The notes beneath the pieces were generated by a model that did not search any database, was not told where the DNA came from, and worked only from the letters and a program-made list of their open reading frames with translations. 64,000 nt of DNA, taken from Sulfidibacter corallicola (GTDB lineage Bacteria; Acidobacteriota; Holophagae; Acanthopleuribacterales; Acanthopleuribacteraceae). Where the stretch lies: NCBI RefSeq assembly GCF_017498545.1, contig NZ_CP071793.1, positions 4,179,001 through 4,243,000 of the forward strand. Reading direction: 5' to 3'. Each line of letters begins with the position of its first letter. The first letter of the stretch is position 1. A program made the position numbers and the translations under genes. This document shows positions 16,886-25,564 of this stretch, piece after piece.

Positions 16886-18388
16886 CTAGCTGCCGGATCC
16901 GTGGCGCTTGATCACCTCACGCATTTTGTCGTAGTTGTCGAAGGTGCCCTGACCACCGCACTTGCCGGACTCGCGAACGTAACGACGCAGCACTTCCAGT
17001 TCGTTCTGCATGCTGCCCTCGTCTTCACGAATGGCCTTTTTGCCCTCTTCGATCGCCAAACGCAATTCTTCAGTCGGCTGACGAATGTAGAGCTCCTGGT
17101 TGCGCTGCAGCTTGTCGCGGTTGGCGTCAATGGATCGCTCCAATTTGGTCACGTTGGTGATCGCGGCCATGTGGTTGGAGTTGTCGGTGGACTTGTTTTC
17201 CTCGAGGATGTTCAGGTTGTCCTTCTTGCGCTGGAGGTCGCCTTGGATCTTGCCCTTACCTTGGCCACTGACGTTCTTCACACCCTGTTCCAAGATCTTG
17301 ACGGCATTGGTGTAGAGCGGAATGTCGGTGTTGTAGCAGCCCTGCTTCTGCTCCTGGTAGCAGTAGGCGATGAAGGAGTAGATGTTGTGGTTGCCCTTTT
17401 CGCCATTGGCGATCGCCTTCTGGAAACTGCCGATGGCTTCGGCGAACTGCTTGGCGGCCATTTGGCAACTTCCCAGGGAGAAGTACACCGTACCGTCTTT
17501 GGGCAGCAGTTTGGTGACCAGCTTGAACACTTCGACCGCTTCGCGATACTTCTTGGCGCCCTGGAGCGCGGCACCCTTTTTGTTCATCATCTCGGGCTTG
17601 TTGGGCCAAATGCTCAGGTAACGGTCGATGTAGCTGACCGTTTCCTGGTAGCGCGTCGGCTGACGACTCTTGGCAGAACTCTGGGCGACGCGGAAGGAAA
17701 GATCGATCAGGAACTTGTGGGCGCGCTCTTCACGCTTGTTGCGCTCGATGACGTCTTCGAAAGCCTTGATGCTCTTTTCGAGAGACTGGATACCGCCCTT
17801 GGCGTTGCCGATCTTGTATTGCGCGTAAGCCTTCTGGAAGGCAGCTTCGATCTCGTGGTTCTTTTTGCCGACGGGCGCCTTCAGCGCTTCGGTGAAGCTC
17901 ACGATCGCCTTGCTGTAGAATGTTTGCGCCTTCTTGTTGTTGCCGGAACCCTCGGAGCTCTTGGCGATCTGCATTTCGCTCTGGCCGCGGTTCAAGAGCA
18001 GGTCGAACTTGCGACTGGCGGGAACCAGGGGCATCAGGTCGTCGATGGCGTGAATGGCCTTGTTGTAGTCCTTGAGGGACATGTAACACTGAACGATGCT
18101 GTACTTGACCCCGGGAATGTCCTTGGTTGGAATTTCCAAAGTCAGCGCATCGTTGAAGTTGCGAAGTGCCACATCGAACTTCTTCAACTTCATGTTCGCT
18201 TGACCCTTCAGCAGAATGGGGAAATACCAGTCGGGGTAGCTGGCGATGGATTCGTCCAGCAAAACGATGGCTTCCTGAAACTTACCTTGTTTCATCAGGC
18301 CCATCGCCTTTTTGTATTCATCCTGTGCGGTTGCCGAAAAGGAGGCAAGGACAAGCGCACCGATAACTATGAGTCTAGAGCTTCTCAT
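16886..18388 (-). CDS. Secreted TPR-repeat protein
   Basis: A 500-residue protein with an N-terminal signal peptide (MRSSRLIVIGALVLASFSATA) and tetratricopeptide repeats over most of its length, for example YKKAMGLMKQGKFQEAIVLL, ILLKGQANMKLKKFDVALRN and VYFSLGSCQMAAKQFAEAIG. The C-terminal ~120 residues form a Lys/Glu-rich coiled coil (LERSIDANRDKLQRNQELYI). It is likely a periplasmic protein-protein interaction scaffold; the partner is unknown. ATG 18388 is favoured over GTG 18394 because GAGGAG is eight bases from it. It follows the PATAN gene on the same strand after 57 bases, so it may belong to the same transcript as the TonB/Exb genes. Confidence 0.8.
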   Translation of the reverse strand: MRSSRLIVIGALVLASFSATAQDEYKKAMGLMKQGKFQEAIVLLDESIASYPDWYFPILLKGQANMKLKKFDVALRNFNDALTLEIPTKDIPGVKYSIVQCYMSLKDYNKAIHAIDDLMPLVPASRKFDLLLNRGQSEMQIAKSSEGSGNNKKAQTFYSKAIVSFTEALKAPVGKKNHEIEAAFQKAYAQYKIGNAKGGIQSLEKSIKAFEDVIERNKREERAHKFLIDLSFRVAQSSAKSRQPTRYQETVSYIDRYLSIWPNKPEMMNKKGAALQGAKKYREAVEVFKLVTKLLPKDGTVYFSLGSCQMAAKQFAEAIGSFQKAIANGEKGNHNIYSFIAYCYQEQKQGCYNTDIPLYTNAVKILEQGVKNVSGQGKGKIQGDLQRKKDNLNILEENKSTDNSNHMAAITNVTKLERSIDANRDKLQRNQELYIRQPTEELRLAIEEGKKAIREDEGSMQNELEVLRRYVRESGKCGGQGTFDNYDKMREVIKRHGSGS

Positions 18389-18445
18389 TATCACTTCTCC
18401 TCGAGATATTTACCCAGCTCGAACATGGAGGACCAATAAGGGACA

Positions 18446-19300
18446 TCAGGGCTCTTTGATAATTTTCTTGAGGCCTACGGTCAGCTCTTTCGTTTTCTCG
18501 GGTCCTTCGAGTATTTGAGCTGCCTTGACGATTTGCGTGGCAGTATCGATAACCGCGGCCAAACCCTTGCCCTGATTGACATTTTTAACGCCATTGGCGC
18601 AATGGCGCTGAATCACTGGATGCGCGATCTCTCCCAACATGCTTTTACTGTATTGATAGACTTTTTCAATCTTCCCGGAAAGCCATTCTTTCTCTTCTTC
18701 CGGGGAGCGTTGGGAGCTTGCACTTTTTTTAGCATTGTTTTCAAGTGGGTTGGTGTCGGGCTGGGCTTTCGGAGAATCCCGTAATTTGACCAATCCACTT
18801 GCCACAAGGCCATAAATGAGTTTCGCTACGTCGATAGCGGCCATTTGGGTAATGTTGGCAATTTGGTTGATGGAGTTCACGCCATTGATACGGGAGAGAA
18901 CGTGCCATTCCTGCGTATTGAAACTGACCTTTTTGTGACCCAGAGACTCCAGCTCGGGGATCAGGTCCAAAGAAGGGATTTTCTTTTTGAGTACCCGCCA
19001 TTCGTCCAGCTTGCGCGCCACTTCCATCAAAATGTTGGTGTTGCGTTTGGTAACAGTCTTGACGGGGGGTTCGTCCCCCAAAAGAAATCGGAAATTACCC
19101 TTGTCCCAAATCGCGAGGGAGTAGATGGCGTCCTCACCAACCACTTCCCCGCAAAAAGCGTGGACGATCTGCCCGCTTTCCAGATAGATACGTCCAGTAG
19201 CCTTATCGTTTTGGATGACAAAACACCCGGTTTTCGATGAGACACTCATCAACTGGATGATGTCGGGTAATTTGACTTCTTCTAGGGAACCTTGAAACAT
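18446..19300 (-). CDS. PATAN (DUF4388) domain protein
   Basis: A 284-residue cytoplasmic protein. The N-terminal ~100 residues are a clear DUF4388/PATAN domain: FQGSLEEVKLPDIIQLMSVS, then KTGCFVIQNDKATGRIYLES and GQIVHAFCGEVVGEDAIYSL. A helical winged-helix-like region follows (WHVLSRINGVNSINQIANIT, IDVAKLIYGLVASGLVKLRD). The last ~90 residues are a linker and helices. PATAN domains occur in gliding-motility and signalling regulators of delta-proteobacteria and cyanobacteria and are thought to mediate protein contacts. It lies between the TonB gene and the TPR gene on the same strand. Ligand and output are unknown. Confidence 0.8.
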   Translation of the reverse strand: MFQGSLEEVKLPDIIQLMSVSSKTGCFVIQNDKATGRIYLESGQIVHAFCGEVVGEDAIYSLAIWDKGNFRFLLGDEPPVKTVTKRNTNILMEVARKLDEWRVLKKKIPSLDLIPELESLGHKKVSFNTQEWHVLSRINGVNSINQIANITQMAAIDVAKLIYGLVASGLVKLRDSPKAQPDTNPLENNAKKSASSQRSPEEEKEWLSGKIEKVYQYSKSMLGEIAHPVIQRHCANGVKNVNQGKGLAAVIDTATQIVKAAQILEGPEKTKELTVGLKKIIKEP

Positions 19301-19369
19301 GGATTACGACACCTGAGTGAGGATGTAAGCGAATTGCTGAACGGTCGTAGTATCCCAAAAACGGCCCTA

Positions 19370-20098
19370 TTACTGAAGAACAAAATCGATTTTGAGTGTC
19401 ATGCGCACGTCGGCGGCCTTGCCGTTCACTTTACCGGGAAGGAATTCCCAGCGCTCGAGCGCCTTCTTGGCTTCTTCCTCAAATCCGAACTTGCCCTTAC
19501 CCAAGCCGCGCAGGACCTTGATGTCTTCGACAGAGCCATCGCGTCTCAGGATAGCTTCCAGGATTACGTAACCCTGCAGTTTGATCTTAACGGCCCGCTC
19601 CGGGTACTTGGGAGGAACCTTACGGGTGAATACGGGCGGTTCAACACCGACCTGACCCACGCGCGCGATCGTGTCGCCCTGAGGCTCCGGTGGACCGTCG
19701 GGAATACCGATCTCCCAGTCGTCGGTGGGCAACACCTCGGGCTCGGGCGGCGGATCGGGTTCGACGATCGGTTCCGGCTCATCCGGCGTCATGTCCGGCA
19801 TGGGCATTTTTTTCGCTTTTTTCTCTTGGGTTTTGACCCGCTCCAAGGGTTTCTCGGGGGGGGGCTTCAAAACTTTGCGTTTCTGAGGTTTGACTTCTTC
19901 CTGATTGACGTGAGGAATGCTGGCGGAGAGGCTCCAGCCAGGCATCCAGATCACGCCGAGCACCAAATACAGCGCGATACAGATCGACAACCTCATGTAT
20001 TTACCACTGTTGGCATCGTTGAAGGCCATGTCCATCATGGCCGAGTGGTCTTTACCGTCTCCAAAATCCAGTTGAAGGCCGGGATTTTCGCTAGCCAT
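19370..20098 (-). CDS. tonB: TonB-family energy transducer
   Basis: A 242-residue TonB-like protein that couples inner-membrane proton flow to outer-membrane receptors. It has a ~33-residue cytoplasmic start, one membrane helix (about 36-55, LSICIALYLVLGVIWMPGW) and a Pro/Glu/Lys-rich periplasmic spacer (KKMPMPDMTPDEPEPIVEP). The C-terminal TonB domain spans about 160-242 (PPKYPERAVKIKLQGYVILE, VKVLRGLGKG-like region, ALERWEFLPGKVNGKAADVR). ATG 20098 is chosen over TTG 20104 because AGGAG is well spaced from it. It follows two ExbD genes and an ExbB gene. The most obvious receptor in the window is the 441-3452 product. Confidence 0.88.
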   Translation of the reverse strand: MASENPGLQLDFGDGKDHSAMMDMAFNDANSGKYMRLSICIALYLVLGVIWMPGWSLSASIPHVNQEEVKPQKRKVLKPPPEKPLERVKTQEKKAKKMPMPDMTPDEPEPIVEPDPPPEPEVLPTDDWEIGIPDGPPEPQGDTIARVGQVGVEPPVFTRKVPPKYPERAVKIKLQGYVILEAILRRDGSVEDIKVLRGLGKGKFGFEEEAKKALERWEFLPGKVNGKAADVRMTLKIDFVLQ

Positions 20099-20255
20099 TT
20101 GCAATGCTCCTATGAGGTCCTTGCCAAACTCCGACGCCCGCTAAGCGTCGGAGCCAATCCCAAACAAGCCCAGCCTCACGATGATGTCGGGGACAACACG
20201 CCAGACCGGACTCCTCCGTGGACACAACCCGCTCGCGAAGAGCGAGTGTGCCGCA

Positions 20256-20708
20256 TTACTGCCGCATCTGCTGATACAGCTCGCGTTCTTCGGGTGTCGG
20301 AATCGTGATTGCCAAGTCTTGCTTCAGTTCTGCAGATAGGAGTTTCAGTTGATCGAGGATCGCAACCATATCCCCATAGCGAGCTTCGGGGTTTGCGTCG
20401 ACAATGATGGGTTTCTTCGCGTTAACTTGAACCTTGGAGTTCACGTATTCGTAGACTTTTTCCACATCGTCGATGTAGTAACTGGTTTGATCCATGGTGA
20501 ATTGGCCGCTGGGAAAGATCTGAATGTAGACCGCCTCTTGGGGATCTACCACATCGTCGTTTTCCTCTTTCGGCGGCAAGATATGCTCCATCCCTTTGTT
20601 CGCAGAGAAGACAGTGGTCAACATGAAAAACACGATAAGAAGGAATGCAATATCCGCCATGGATGCGGTGGGAATTTCAGGTTCTTCCTTTTTTTGCTGT
20701 AGACTCAT
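20256..20708 (-). CDS. exbD: ExbD/TolR-family biopolymer transport protein (second copy)
   Basis: A 150-residue single-pass membrane protein. The conserved transmembrane start with the proton-carrying Asp is present (IPTASMADIAFLLIVFFM). The periplasmic ExbD domain follows (AVYIQIFPSGQFTMDQTSYY, KKPIIVDANPEARYGDMVAI) and ends in a helical segment near EERELYQQMRQ. It is 11 bases after another exbD and 157 bases before tonB. Two different ExbD subunits with one ExbB is common in Acidobacteriota and myxobacteria and suggests a mixed stator, which is known of such loci but not shown here. Confidence 0.9.
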   Translation of the reverse strand: MSLQQKKEEPEIPTASMADIAFLLIVFFMLTTVFSANKGMEHILPPKEENDDVVDPQEAVYIQIFPSGQFTMDQTSYYIDDVEKVYEYVNSKVQVNAKKPIIVDANPEARYGDMVAILDQLKLLSAELKQDLAITIPTPEERELYQQMRQ

Positions 20709-20719
20709 GTTGCCCCCGC

Positions 20720-21145
20720 CTAATCGGACTTCGCTTGCTCGGTCAGGAACTTCAGGTTCACTACCCCCGCATCGCGAAGATGCTTGAGCACCTTGTCCAC
20801 ATGACTAAAGCGTGCATCGCCATCGGCCTTGATCACAACGGGCTGACTGGGACGCTTTTGCATCCAGGAAGCAGCCAGGATCTGAATATCCTCGATATTG
20901 ACCAACTGGGAATCCTCAACACCGTCAGAGGCCTTGATCGTGCCGTCTTTGGTAATGATGACGAAAGCCGATTCCTTGACGACCTCGTGCCGGGTATCCG
21001 CGTGACTGGTCGGCAAGGCGACGCTGGTCTTGTCGACCTGGAAAACCGTGGAGATCATGAAGAAAACGATGAGCAAGAACGCAATGTCCGCCATAGACGC
21101 GGTAGGTATGTTTGCCTCAAGTGATTTGGTTTTTTTGACTTTCAT
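20720..21145 (-). CDS. exbD: ExbD/TolR-family biopolymer transport protein (first copy)
   Basis: A 141-residue ExbD with Lys-rich cytoplasmic start (MKVKKTKSLEANIPTASMA), the conserved ADIAFLLIVFFMIST membrane segment with its Asp, and a periplasmic domain (SAFVIITKDGTIKASDGVED, RPSQPVVIKADGDARFSHVD). It resembles the downstream paralogue in the first 25 residues but diverges strongly in the periplasmic part, so the two are not recent duplicates. GAGAGGC precedes ATG 21145. It lies between exbB and the second exbD. Confidence 0.9.
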   Translation of the reverse strand: MKVKKTKSLEANIPTASMADIAFLLIVFFMISTVFQVDKTSVALPTSHADTRHEVVKESAFVIITKDGTIKASDGVEDSQLVNIEDIQILAASWMQKRPSQPVVIKADGDARFSHVDKVLKHLRDAGVVNLKFLTEQAKSD

Positions 21146-21179
21146 GGGAAATGCCTCTCTTAAAACTCAAGAGCCGGGC

Positions 21180-21800
21180 TTAAAATTCCCGGTCCATTTG
21201 TGAGAAGGCTTCCATCAAAACGGCAGAGGCGGACTCGATTTCACGAATGAAGCTGTTCACGCGAGTGGTGAAGTAGCTGTAAGCCAGCAATGCGGGGACG
21301 GATACGATCAAACCACCGGCGGTGGTGATCAAAGCCTGTGAAATACCCTGGGCAACCGCACCCGGATCGTTCAACTGGGCCAAAGCGTCGAAGGACGCGA
21401 TCATCCCGGTAACGGTTCCGAGGAAGCCGAGGATCGGTGCAAGGTTGGAAATGGTGGAGAGAACCGGAAGTCCGCGCTCGAGGCGAGCAATTTCGTGCAT
21501 CGCGGCGTTCTCCATGGTTTTCTCGATTTCTTCTTGGGGGCTTCCGTATTTCATCAAGCCCGTTTTCAGAATAGAGGCGATGGGACCTTTGAAGGTCTCA
21601 CAAATTTTCACGGCCTCTTTCACATTTTTATTTCTCAGAGCATGGCGGACCTTCGTCAAAAATTCCGCCGTATTAATCTTCGCCTTTGTCAAATGAAAAA
21701 AACGTTCAAACGTATAGGCAATCGCGATGAGAAATAGAAGCAGCAGTGGAACCATGATCTCCACGCCACCTTTTATGATGTACTCCAGTATCGCTCCCAC
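21180..21800 (-). CDS. exbB: ExbB/TolQ/MotA-family proton channel protein
   Basis: A 206-residue, three-helix membrane protein. Helix 1 is IMVPLLLLFLIAIAYTFERF. A cytoplasmic loop follows with ISNLAPILGFLGTVTGMIAS, the classical TolQ/ExbB signature. Helix 3 contains AQGISQALITTAGGLIVSVP. It forms the pentameric channel around ExbD. GTG 21800 is the start, with AGGGAGG nine bases upstream. It is the first gene of the exbB-exbD-exbD-tonB transcript, behind the promoter at 21854-21883. Confidence 0.92.
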   Translation of the reverse strand: MGAILEYIIKGGVEIMVPLLLLFLIAIAYTFERFFHLTKAKINTAEFLTKVRHALRNKNVKEAVKICETFKGPIASILKTGLMKYGSPQEEIEKTMENAAMHEIARLERGLPVLSTISNLAPILGFLGTVTGMIASFDALAQLNDPGAVAQGISQALITTAGGLIVSVPALLAYSYFTTRVNSFIREIESASAVLMEAFSQMDREF

Positions 21801-21853
21801 GGATCATTACCTCCCTAAAACGGTCTCTTAAAAATGGAAATACTGAGGTGTGC

Positions 21854-21883
21854 ATGTTACCTAAGCGATTTGGCAATCGTCAA
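21854..21883 (-). promoter_or_regulatory. Sigma-70-like promoter of exbB-exbD-exbD-tonB
   Basis: Read on the minus strand, TTGACG (21883-21878) and TAACAT (21859-21854) are separated by 18 bases. This predicts a transcript start near 21847, about 47 bases before GTG 21800. Confidence 0.5.
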
Positions 21884-22230
21884 GCCACTTTGTAAATACA
21901 GAGGGAGCTAGTCTCCCCAGCCCAACGGGCAGAAAACACGAAAAATCAGAAAGAATCTTGGTCCCGGTAAGGCCTAGCCTATTTATATTTCGACAACCGT
22001 AAACAAAGCAAGAGATTTATCCGAAATTCTCACTTGTTTTACAGAAAACTTACAGACCCTATCTCTCGAAAACCGTTGTGCCCCAACGGTTTCAAGATTT
22101 TGCTCGATTCGAGAGAGGCAGCCCGAACGGCCTTCTCCAGGGCCCGGAGCACAAAAGCAAAACCAACAAATACAGATATTTACAACTTGGCCACAAGACA
22201 GAACGAGCGACATGGCCTCCACTCCTAAAT

Positions 22231-22264
22231 CGGAGGGCCATTTTCCTCACTTTTCGGGCCTCCG
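22231..22264 (-). terminator. Terminator-like hairpin after the RND operon
   Basis: CGGAGGGCC (22231-22239) and GGGCCTCCG (22256-22264) pair with one internal G-G mismatch. On the minus strand it is followed only by ATTTAGG, so it is a weak candidate 46 bases after the stop. Confidence 0.35.
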
Positions 22265-22309
22265 CCCCCCAGCCGGGGCCATCTCGGCGAGGCATCCGCC
22301 CTGCCGGGC

Positions 22310-25300
22310 TCAGGCTTCCTCACCATCGGCCCGCAAAACCCGAAACACTTCATTAATTCTCACGTGAAGCCATTGTTTCCCTCTAAAGAAAATCGCATAG
22401 ACCACAGGAATCACGAACAAGGTGGAAAGAGTTGCGCTGATCATACCGCCCACGGTGGAACGCGACAGGCTGGAGAACATCTTCAGGGTGGCCTGCAGCC
22501 CGGCGTTTTCCGCCCCCTCGTTGGCGGCCACGCTCCCTCCGCCCATCTCGATCAGCCAGACGATCAACGGGAAATCCATCAGCCAGACGACAAATTCATC
22601 CAGCAGCGGCAACAGGCCGACGATGGTGGTGATGGCGGTCAGCAAAATGGGTCTGAGGCGGTCCTGACAGGCCTTGGTGATCGCCTGATTGAAGGTCAGC
22701 CCGGTTTCATCCATGCGGCGCACTTCCAACCCCAATTGCGACACCAACAGGATGGAGTTGTTCACCACGATGCCGGCCAGGATGACCAGGCCGATGTAGG
22801 CGGTACTGTCGAAACTGTTTCCGGTATACCAATAGATCCAGCTCACCCCGATGAACGACAGCGGGATGGTCGAAAAGATGATGAGCGGATCGATGAAGGA
22901 TTCATAGAGGGTCGCGATGATCATGAATACGATGGCCGCGGCGACGATGAGCACCCACTTCAGGTTTTCGGTCTCCTCTTGGGAGAGATCGCGATCGTAA
23001 TCCAGCTCCGCACTGAAGCCCGAGGGCAGCTCGAGGCTCGAAAAGACACTTTCGTTGTAACGCCGTGCCTTTTTGTAGGAAGCCTTGTAATCCCATTGGA
23101 TCGTGACCGCGTATTGCTGATCCTTGCGGTCGATGCCACCGGGAACCTTGCGCTCGCGAAGCACCACCAGATCCTGCAATCGGATCCGCTCGCCCTCCTC
23201 GGTGGTGATCACCAGGTTTTCGAGGGCCTTGATATCGAAGACGTCGGCATCCTCGAATTTCAATTCCAGAATGATTTCCTCGCCCTGGTACTTGGTTCGG
23301 GTCAATGACTCGAGGCGAAGGTTTCTGCTGATGAAGCCCATCAGATAACTGACATCGATTGCATGATGTTTCAGGGCCTTTCGATCGACTTCAATCACCG
23401 ACTCGGTCTGGTCGCGCCGCCCAAAAGACCGTCTCGATGTCTGAATGTTTGTATTTTTCACTCTTCGATTGCGCCGCACGGTTCGGAGCACTTTCTCCGA
23501 GTAGTCCATCAGACGCTTGTAGTTGTAACCGAGCAGGCGAATACTGCTGTTGTAGGTCTCGTACCCCGTCGACCCGGAGTAATAATTGTCATCCGCATTG
23601 ATGCCGCCCACGAACACGTTGATTCCTGCGAACCCCTGGGCGATGCCGATCAGCCGTGACTTCAAGGCCAAGGGATAGGGAGAGGCCAACATTTCGGACG
23701 AAAATCTCACTTCCATGACCGCCCGGACCCCGTCGACGCGTACCGAAAGGTCCTTGTAACCGCCGACCTCCAACTCCAACAGCGGCTCCTCGAATTGGCG
23801 GATGACGTCATCGGCCGTTTCCAGTTCGGCACCTTCAGGCATCCGAATACTGACGATCACACTGTCGTCGCGGAGGAAACCGAAGGAGAATCCACCGCGA
23901 TCGATCTCGGTGAAGAAGATGCGCGTGAAAAGGAACATCAGGCAGCCAGTCACGACGAGTACGGTCAATTTGTGGTGAAGGACCAGATCGACGACCTTCC
24001 CGTAGGAGGAAAGCAGCCAGAGCAGGGGCTTGGACAGCATCGCCTGCAAACGGCCACCGCCTTCGGACCGCTTTTCCCTTCGAAGGTTGCTGCCGCGAAT
24101 CAGCAGGCTCAACAACGGGGTGAAGGAAAAGGAAACCAACAGGGAGGCCGAAAGCGAGAAAATGACCGCCAGGGCCAAGGGGAGATAGGTCACGGCCAGG
24201 CGATCCTTGAGCCCTAGCATACAGCCGAAAGCCGCCACGGTGGTAAGGGTGGCCGCCAGCAGCGCCCAACCCACTTCCTTGACGCCCTCGACGGCCGCAT
24301 CGAGTTTGTTCTTGCCCAACTCGCGATGCCGGAAAATATTTTCGAGGACCACGATGGCGTTGTCCACCAACATGCCGAACCCGATGGCGAGCCCGCTCAA
24401 GGTGACGACATTGAAGGATACCTGGAAGTAGTACATGAAGTTGATGGTGATCAGCACGCTGAACAGGATGTTGAAGGTGATGACCATGGCCGCGCTGACG
24501 CTGCGAAGGAAAATCAACAGCAGGATCACGATCAGCCCGATACACCAGAGCGCCCGTTGATACACGGAGTCGAGCTGCTCTTTCATCATCTGGCCTTCAT
24601 CGACGACCCAGTCGAGCCGGAATCCTTCCGGCAAGGTCGGCAACACCTCGGCGACCTTTTGCTTCACCCGATCGGATGTTTCGATCACGTTGGCCCCGGT
24701 CTCCTTGAAGATCGTGACCGCCAGCGTCGGGTTCCCGTTGAGCCGGGATAGGCTGCGCGGACGGGCCTGGCCGATGGACAGTTTGGCCACATCCGAGAGC
24801 AACACTTTTCGCTCTTCGCTTTGGGCCACCACCAAGTTGTTCAGCTCGTCGAGGCTTCGAATCGAGTTCTCGATGGTGATCGAGTACTCCTGATTGCCGA
24901 GATGGGAACGGGAGGTTTCGTAGTTGTCGGTCAGCGCCGCGATTTTCTGGTTGATGATCGACGGCACCAGGTTGTACAGGTCCATCGCCTCGCGATCCAA
25001 ACTGACGCGAATATTCTTTTCCCGGTCTCCCCAGACGAGGAGCTCCGCGACCCCTTCGACACTGGACAACTCGGGCCGCAACTGGTCCTTCAGAATTTCC
25101 GAAAGTCGTTGGAAATCATAGGGACCCGAAATGCTGCACAGCATGAACATGCGGCCGCTGCCGCGGTCCTCGGTATCCACCATGCTGATGACCGGCTGCT
25201 GGGCTCCTGGCGGCAGGTTGCCCCGCAATTGGGAGAGCCGCTCGTTGAGGTCCAGGCGCGCGAACTCCATGTCGGTATCCCGGTTGAATTTCAGGGTGAC

Positions 25301-25564
25301 CGTCGACTCTCCGCGGGTGGAGCTGCTGTAGAGTTCCTCCAGGCCTTCCACCTGGGCGGCCGCTTCCTCGATGGGCGACGTGAGAAAGACCTGAACGACT
25401 TCCGGCGAGCTGGCGCCCCAAACGGTCGAAACCACCAACTGCGGCATTTCGGTGTCGGGTTGGCCCTCGACGGACAGGTTGCGAAACGAGAGAAAACCCA
25501 GAATGACGACGGCCAGATAGAACATGGAGACCGCGACGGGTCGCCGAAGCAGGAAATCGATCAA
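22310..25564 (-). CDS. RND efflux inner-membrane permease (second subunit)
   Basis: A 1084-residue RND-superfamily permease that uses the proton gradient to pump substrates into an outer-membrane channel. It has TM1 (FLLRRPVAVSMFYLAVVILG), the first porter domain, TM2-TM6 with GMLVDNAIVVLENI in TM4, the second porter domain (SFGFLRDDSVIVSIRMPEGA) and TM7-TM12. In TM4 the Asp-Asp pair of AcrB is Asp-Asn. Between TM11 and TM12 there is an extra ~35-residue stretch (FVVWLMDFPLIVWLIEMGGG) not found in AcrB. It starts at TTG 25564, overlapping the end of the first permease (TTGA), so the two are translationally coupled. A pair of non-identical permeases suggests a heteromeric pump as in MdtBC. Substrate unknown. 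Confidence 0.9.
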   Translation of the reverse strand: MIDFLLRRPVAVSMFYLAVVILGFLSFRNLSVEGQPDTEMPQLVVSTVWGASSPEVVQVFLTSPIEEAAAQVEGLEELYSSSTRGESTVTLKFNRDTDMEFARLDLNERLSQLRGNLPPGAQQPVISMVDTEDRGSGRMFMLCSISGPYDFQRLSEILKDQLRPELSSVEGVAELLVWGDREKNIRVSLDREAMDLYNLVPSIINQKIAALTDNYETSRSHLGNQEYSITIENSIRSLDELNNLVVAQSEERKVLLSDVAKLSIGQARPRSLSRLNGNPTLAVTIFKETGANVIETSDRVKQKVAEVLPTLPEGFRLDWVVDEGQMMKEQLDSVYQRALWCIGLIVILLLIFLRSVSAAMVITFNILFSVLITINFMYYFQVSFNVVTLSGLAIGFGMLVDNAIVVLENIFRHRELGKNKLDAAVEGVKEVGWALLAATLTTVAAFGCMLGLKDRLAVTYLPLALAVIFSLSASLLVSFSFTPLLSLLIRGSNLRREKRSEGGGRLQAMLSKPLLWLLSSYGKVVDLVLHHKLTVLVVTGCLMFLFTRIFFTEIDRGGFSFGFLRDDSVIVSIRMPEGAELETADDVIRQFEEPLLELEVGGYKDLSVRVDGVRAVMEVRFSSEMLASPYPLALKSRLIGIAQGFAGINVFVGGINADDNYYSGSTGYETYNSSIRLLGYNYKRLMDYSEKVLRTVRRNRRVKNTNIQTSRRSFGRRDQTESVIEVDRKALKHHAIDVSYLMGFISRNLRLESLTRTKYQGEEIILELKFEDADVFDIKALENLVITTEEGERIRLQDLVVLRERKVPGGIDRKDQQYAVTIQWDYKASYKKARRYNESVFSSLELPSGFSAELDYDRDLSQEETENLKWVLIVAAAIVFMIIATLYESFIDPLIIFSTIPLSFIGVSWIYWYTGNSFDSTAYIGLVILAGIVVNNSILLVSQLGLEVRRMDETGLTFNQAITKACQDRLRPILLTAITTIVGLLPLLDEFVVWLMDFPLIVWLIEMGGGSVAANEGAENAGLQATLKMFSSLSRSTVGGMISATLSTLFVIPVVYAIFFRGKQWLHVRINEVFRVLRADGEEA

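Larger units (their letters stand above)
21801..22309. other. Intergenic region between exbB and the RND operon
   Basis: About 510 bases without a convincing gene. It contains the candidate exbB promoter near 21854-21883 and the terminator-like hairpin of the RND operon at 22231-22264. The part between them (about 21890-22230) holds only short open frames without domain-like sequence. Confidence 0.6.

Noticed and set aside
16901..18439. 512-codon open frame on the plus strand
   Set aside because: It is the complement of the TPR gene; the Val/Leu/Gly-rich sequence has no motif, whereas the minus strand has a signal peptide and clear repeats.
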